Below are positions 12,559-13,768 of a stretch of 13,768 nt of DNA, piece by piece. Source of the DNA: Dyella_B sp035277725 (GTDB lineage Bacteria; Pseudomonadota; Gammaproteobacteria; Xanthomonadales; Rhodanobacteraceae); the NCBI RefSeq assembly GCF_035277725.1, contig NZ_DATEJY010000204.1, positions 1-13,768 on the forward strand. The letters are read 5' to 3'. The stretch's first letter is position 1, and every line of letters begins with the position of its first letter. The notes below the pieces were generated by a model that worked only from the letters and a program-made list of their open reading frames with translations, was not told the origin of the DNA and made no database searches. Position numbers and translations under genes: made by a program.

Positions 12559-13640
12559 GACGCCGGCACAAGCACGAAGAACATCCCAACCACGAAGCCT
12601 GGGTGATTCCGTACGCGGACCTGCTTACGCTGCTGCTGGCGCTGTTCGTGGTGCTGTATGCGATGTCCAGCGTCAACACCACCAAATATCGCGCGCTGGC
12701 GCAGGCGATCTCGTCGGCGTTCAACGGTTCGCGCGCGGTGATCCAGCCGGTGACGCCGAACGCGCCGCAATCGAGCACGCCGGTGCCGACCACCAAGCCG
12801 GCGCCGATTCCACGCACGCCGCTTTCGCAGATCCTGCTGCCGGTGTTGTCGCAACACATCGCCACGCCCAATACCGCGCAAGGCACGCCATCCGACCAGA
12901 ACAAGACCAAGCTGAGCGAAGAGCAGCAGAATCTGGAACGCATCCGCAACGAAGTGGAGCGCGCGCTGCAGCCGCTGATCGACAAAAACCTCGTGGTGGT
13001 GCGGCGTACGCCGAACTGGCTGGAAATCGAGATTCGCACCGACATTCTGTTTCCGAGCGGCGTTGCCACCTTGTCGCCGTCGGCCACGCAGGTGCTGACC
13101 AGCCTCGGCGACATCCTGGCGCCGTTCGGCAATCCGTTGCGCGTGGAAGGCTATACCGACGACATGCCGATCAATACGGCCGTCTATCCTTCCAATTGGG
13201 AATTGTCCGCCGCGCGTGCCGCGAGCGTGGCACGCCTGTTTGCCGAACACGGTGTCGATCCGGACCGGCTCGGCATCGTCGGCTGGGGGCAGTATCGCCC
13301 TGCCGCCGACAACACCAGCGTCGATGGCCGCAACAAGAACCGCCGCGTGCTGGTGGTGGTACTGAGCGACAAGGCGGCGCCGCGCCGCTTCTACACCAAT
13401 AGCGACCAGATCAATCAGACCGCCGACGCCACCTTCGATGCGACGGACGATCAGCATGCATCGCCTGCGCCGTCACCCTCCGTGGCTGCGCAACCCGCAA
13501 CGCCTGTGCAGACGGCGCCGCTCGTGGTCACGCCACCGCCTGCGCTGCCGGCGCCGCAAGTCATCACTCCGATCGCGTCGCTGATCACTACGCCCGAGGC
13601 GTCGACGTCCCATGCGACTGCGCCCGACAACAAGGGATAA
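12555..13640 (+). CDS. motD: Flagellar stator protein MotD (MotB family, OmpA domain)
   Basis: This gene encodes 361 residues. MotD is the MotB-type partner of MotC; it anchors the stator to peptidoglycan and supplies the proton-binding aspartate. A short basic N-terminus with His/Glu residues precedes WVIPYADLLTLLLALFVVLYAMSS, in which Asp22 matches the essential Asp32 of MotB. A Pro/Thr-rich periplasmic linker follows. The OmpA-like peptidoglycan-binding domain is at about 146-273, with FPSGVATLSP, VEGYTDD, SNWELSAARA and GRNKNRRV. About 88 residues of Pro/Ala/Thr-rich tail follow, making the protein longer than typical MotD. It overlaps motC by four bases. Confidence 0.95.
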   Translation: MRRRHKHEEHPNHEAWVIPYADLLTLLLALFVVLYAMSSVNTTKYRALAQAISSAFNGSRAVIQPVTPNAPQSSTPVPTTKPAPIPRTPLSQILLPVLSQHIATPNTAQGTPSDQNKTKLSEEQQNLERIRNEVERALQPLIDKNLVVVRRTPNWLEIEIRTDILFPSGVATLSPSATQVLTSLGDILAPFGNPLRVEGYTDDMPINTAVYPSNWELSAARAASVARLFAEHGVDPDRLGIVGWGQYRPAADNTSVDGRNKNRRVLVVVLSDKAAPRRFYTNSDQINQTADATFDATDDQHASPAPSPSVAAQPATPVQTAPLVVTPPPALPAPQVITPIASLITTPEASTSHATAPDNKG

Positions 13641-13643
13641 TGC

Positions 13644-13768
13644 ATGAGCCCCGTCGCCAATCTCGAAACCATCGCTCGCGAACCGTGGCTCTCCTTTCAA
13701 TTGGACGGCCAGCACTACGCCGTACTGCTCAGCCGCGTGAGCGAAGTCATCCGCGACACCACGCCCAC
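13644..13768 (+). CDS. cheW: CheW-type coupling protein, N-terminal part (runs off window)
   Basis: The first 41 residues are visible, starting at an ATG three bases after the motD stop with AAGGGA upstream inside motD. The segment PWLSFQLDGQHYAVLLSRVSEVIRDT matches the opening of CheW domains (FxLxGxxYAVxxxxVxEVxR), which join chemoreceptors to CheA. The rest lies beyond the window, so it could be CheW itself or a longer CheW-domain protein such as those near motCD in pseudomonads. There is no parA-like gene between motD and this ORF in the visible sequence. Confidence 0.75.
   Translation, partial: MSPVANLETIAREPWLSFQLDGQHYAVLLSRVSEVIRDTTP

Overview
The window is a GC-rich stretch of a flagellar and chemotaxis supercluster, with every gene on the + strand. 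Gene order is fliP(3' end)-fliQ-fliR-flhB-flhA-flhF-fleN/flhG-fliA-cheY-cheZ-cheA-motC-motD-cheW(5' end). This order, with flhF-fleN-fliA leading into cheYZA and the MotC/MotD stator pair, is typical of polarly flagellated Gammaproteobacteria. Two classes of dispersed palindrome sit in the spacers: a GTAG-headed type and an 'ATTCCCGC-GAAA-GCGGGAAT' type. Together they suggest the order Lysobacterales (Xanthomonadales), perhaps a Dyella- or Rhodanobacter-like genus. The genus is an inference from style, not from a database match.

Layout. Positions 1-2659 encode the membrane part of the flagellar type III export apparatus (FliP, FliQ, FliR, FlhB). Positions 2838-4928 encode the export gate FlhA. 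Positions 5237-8269 encode the polar placement and number pair FlhF (SRP-type GTPase) and FleN/FlhG (MinD-type ATPase), then the flagellar sigma factor FliA. Positions 8518-11709 encode the response regulator CheY, its phosphatase CheZ and the kinase CheA. Positions 11818-13640 encode the stator pair MotC/MotD, and a CheW-type coupling protein runs off the right edge. No cheB is present between cheA and motC.

The unusual layer is repetitive DNA. Six of the seven spacers longer than 50 bp hold REP-like inverted doublets, and a seventh doublet lies in frame inside the coding sequence of cheA. The GTAG family occurs three times as a 74-bp doublet with the same stem, and once as a 67-bp variant with compensatory stem changes. 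The GAAA-loop family occurs in flhA-flhF, in cheZ-cheA and inside cheA, again with compensated stem changes. In five repeat-bearing spacers a small open frame starts at or just after the upstream stop, passes through the repeat, and ends at or beside the next start codon (ATGA, TGATG or a few bases away). This suggests that translational coupling may be kept across the inserted hairpins.

The CheA linker has no room for a normal globular P2 domain after its other contents are subtracted. It carries three copies of a DDEFEALLDxLHGKGGAPGA motif that resembles the CheY-binding tail of CheZ, and one REP doublet splits copies two and three. No mobile-element gene, tRNA, rRNA, CRISPR array or convincing intrinsic terminator was seen.
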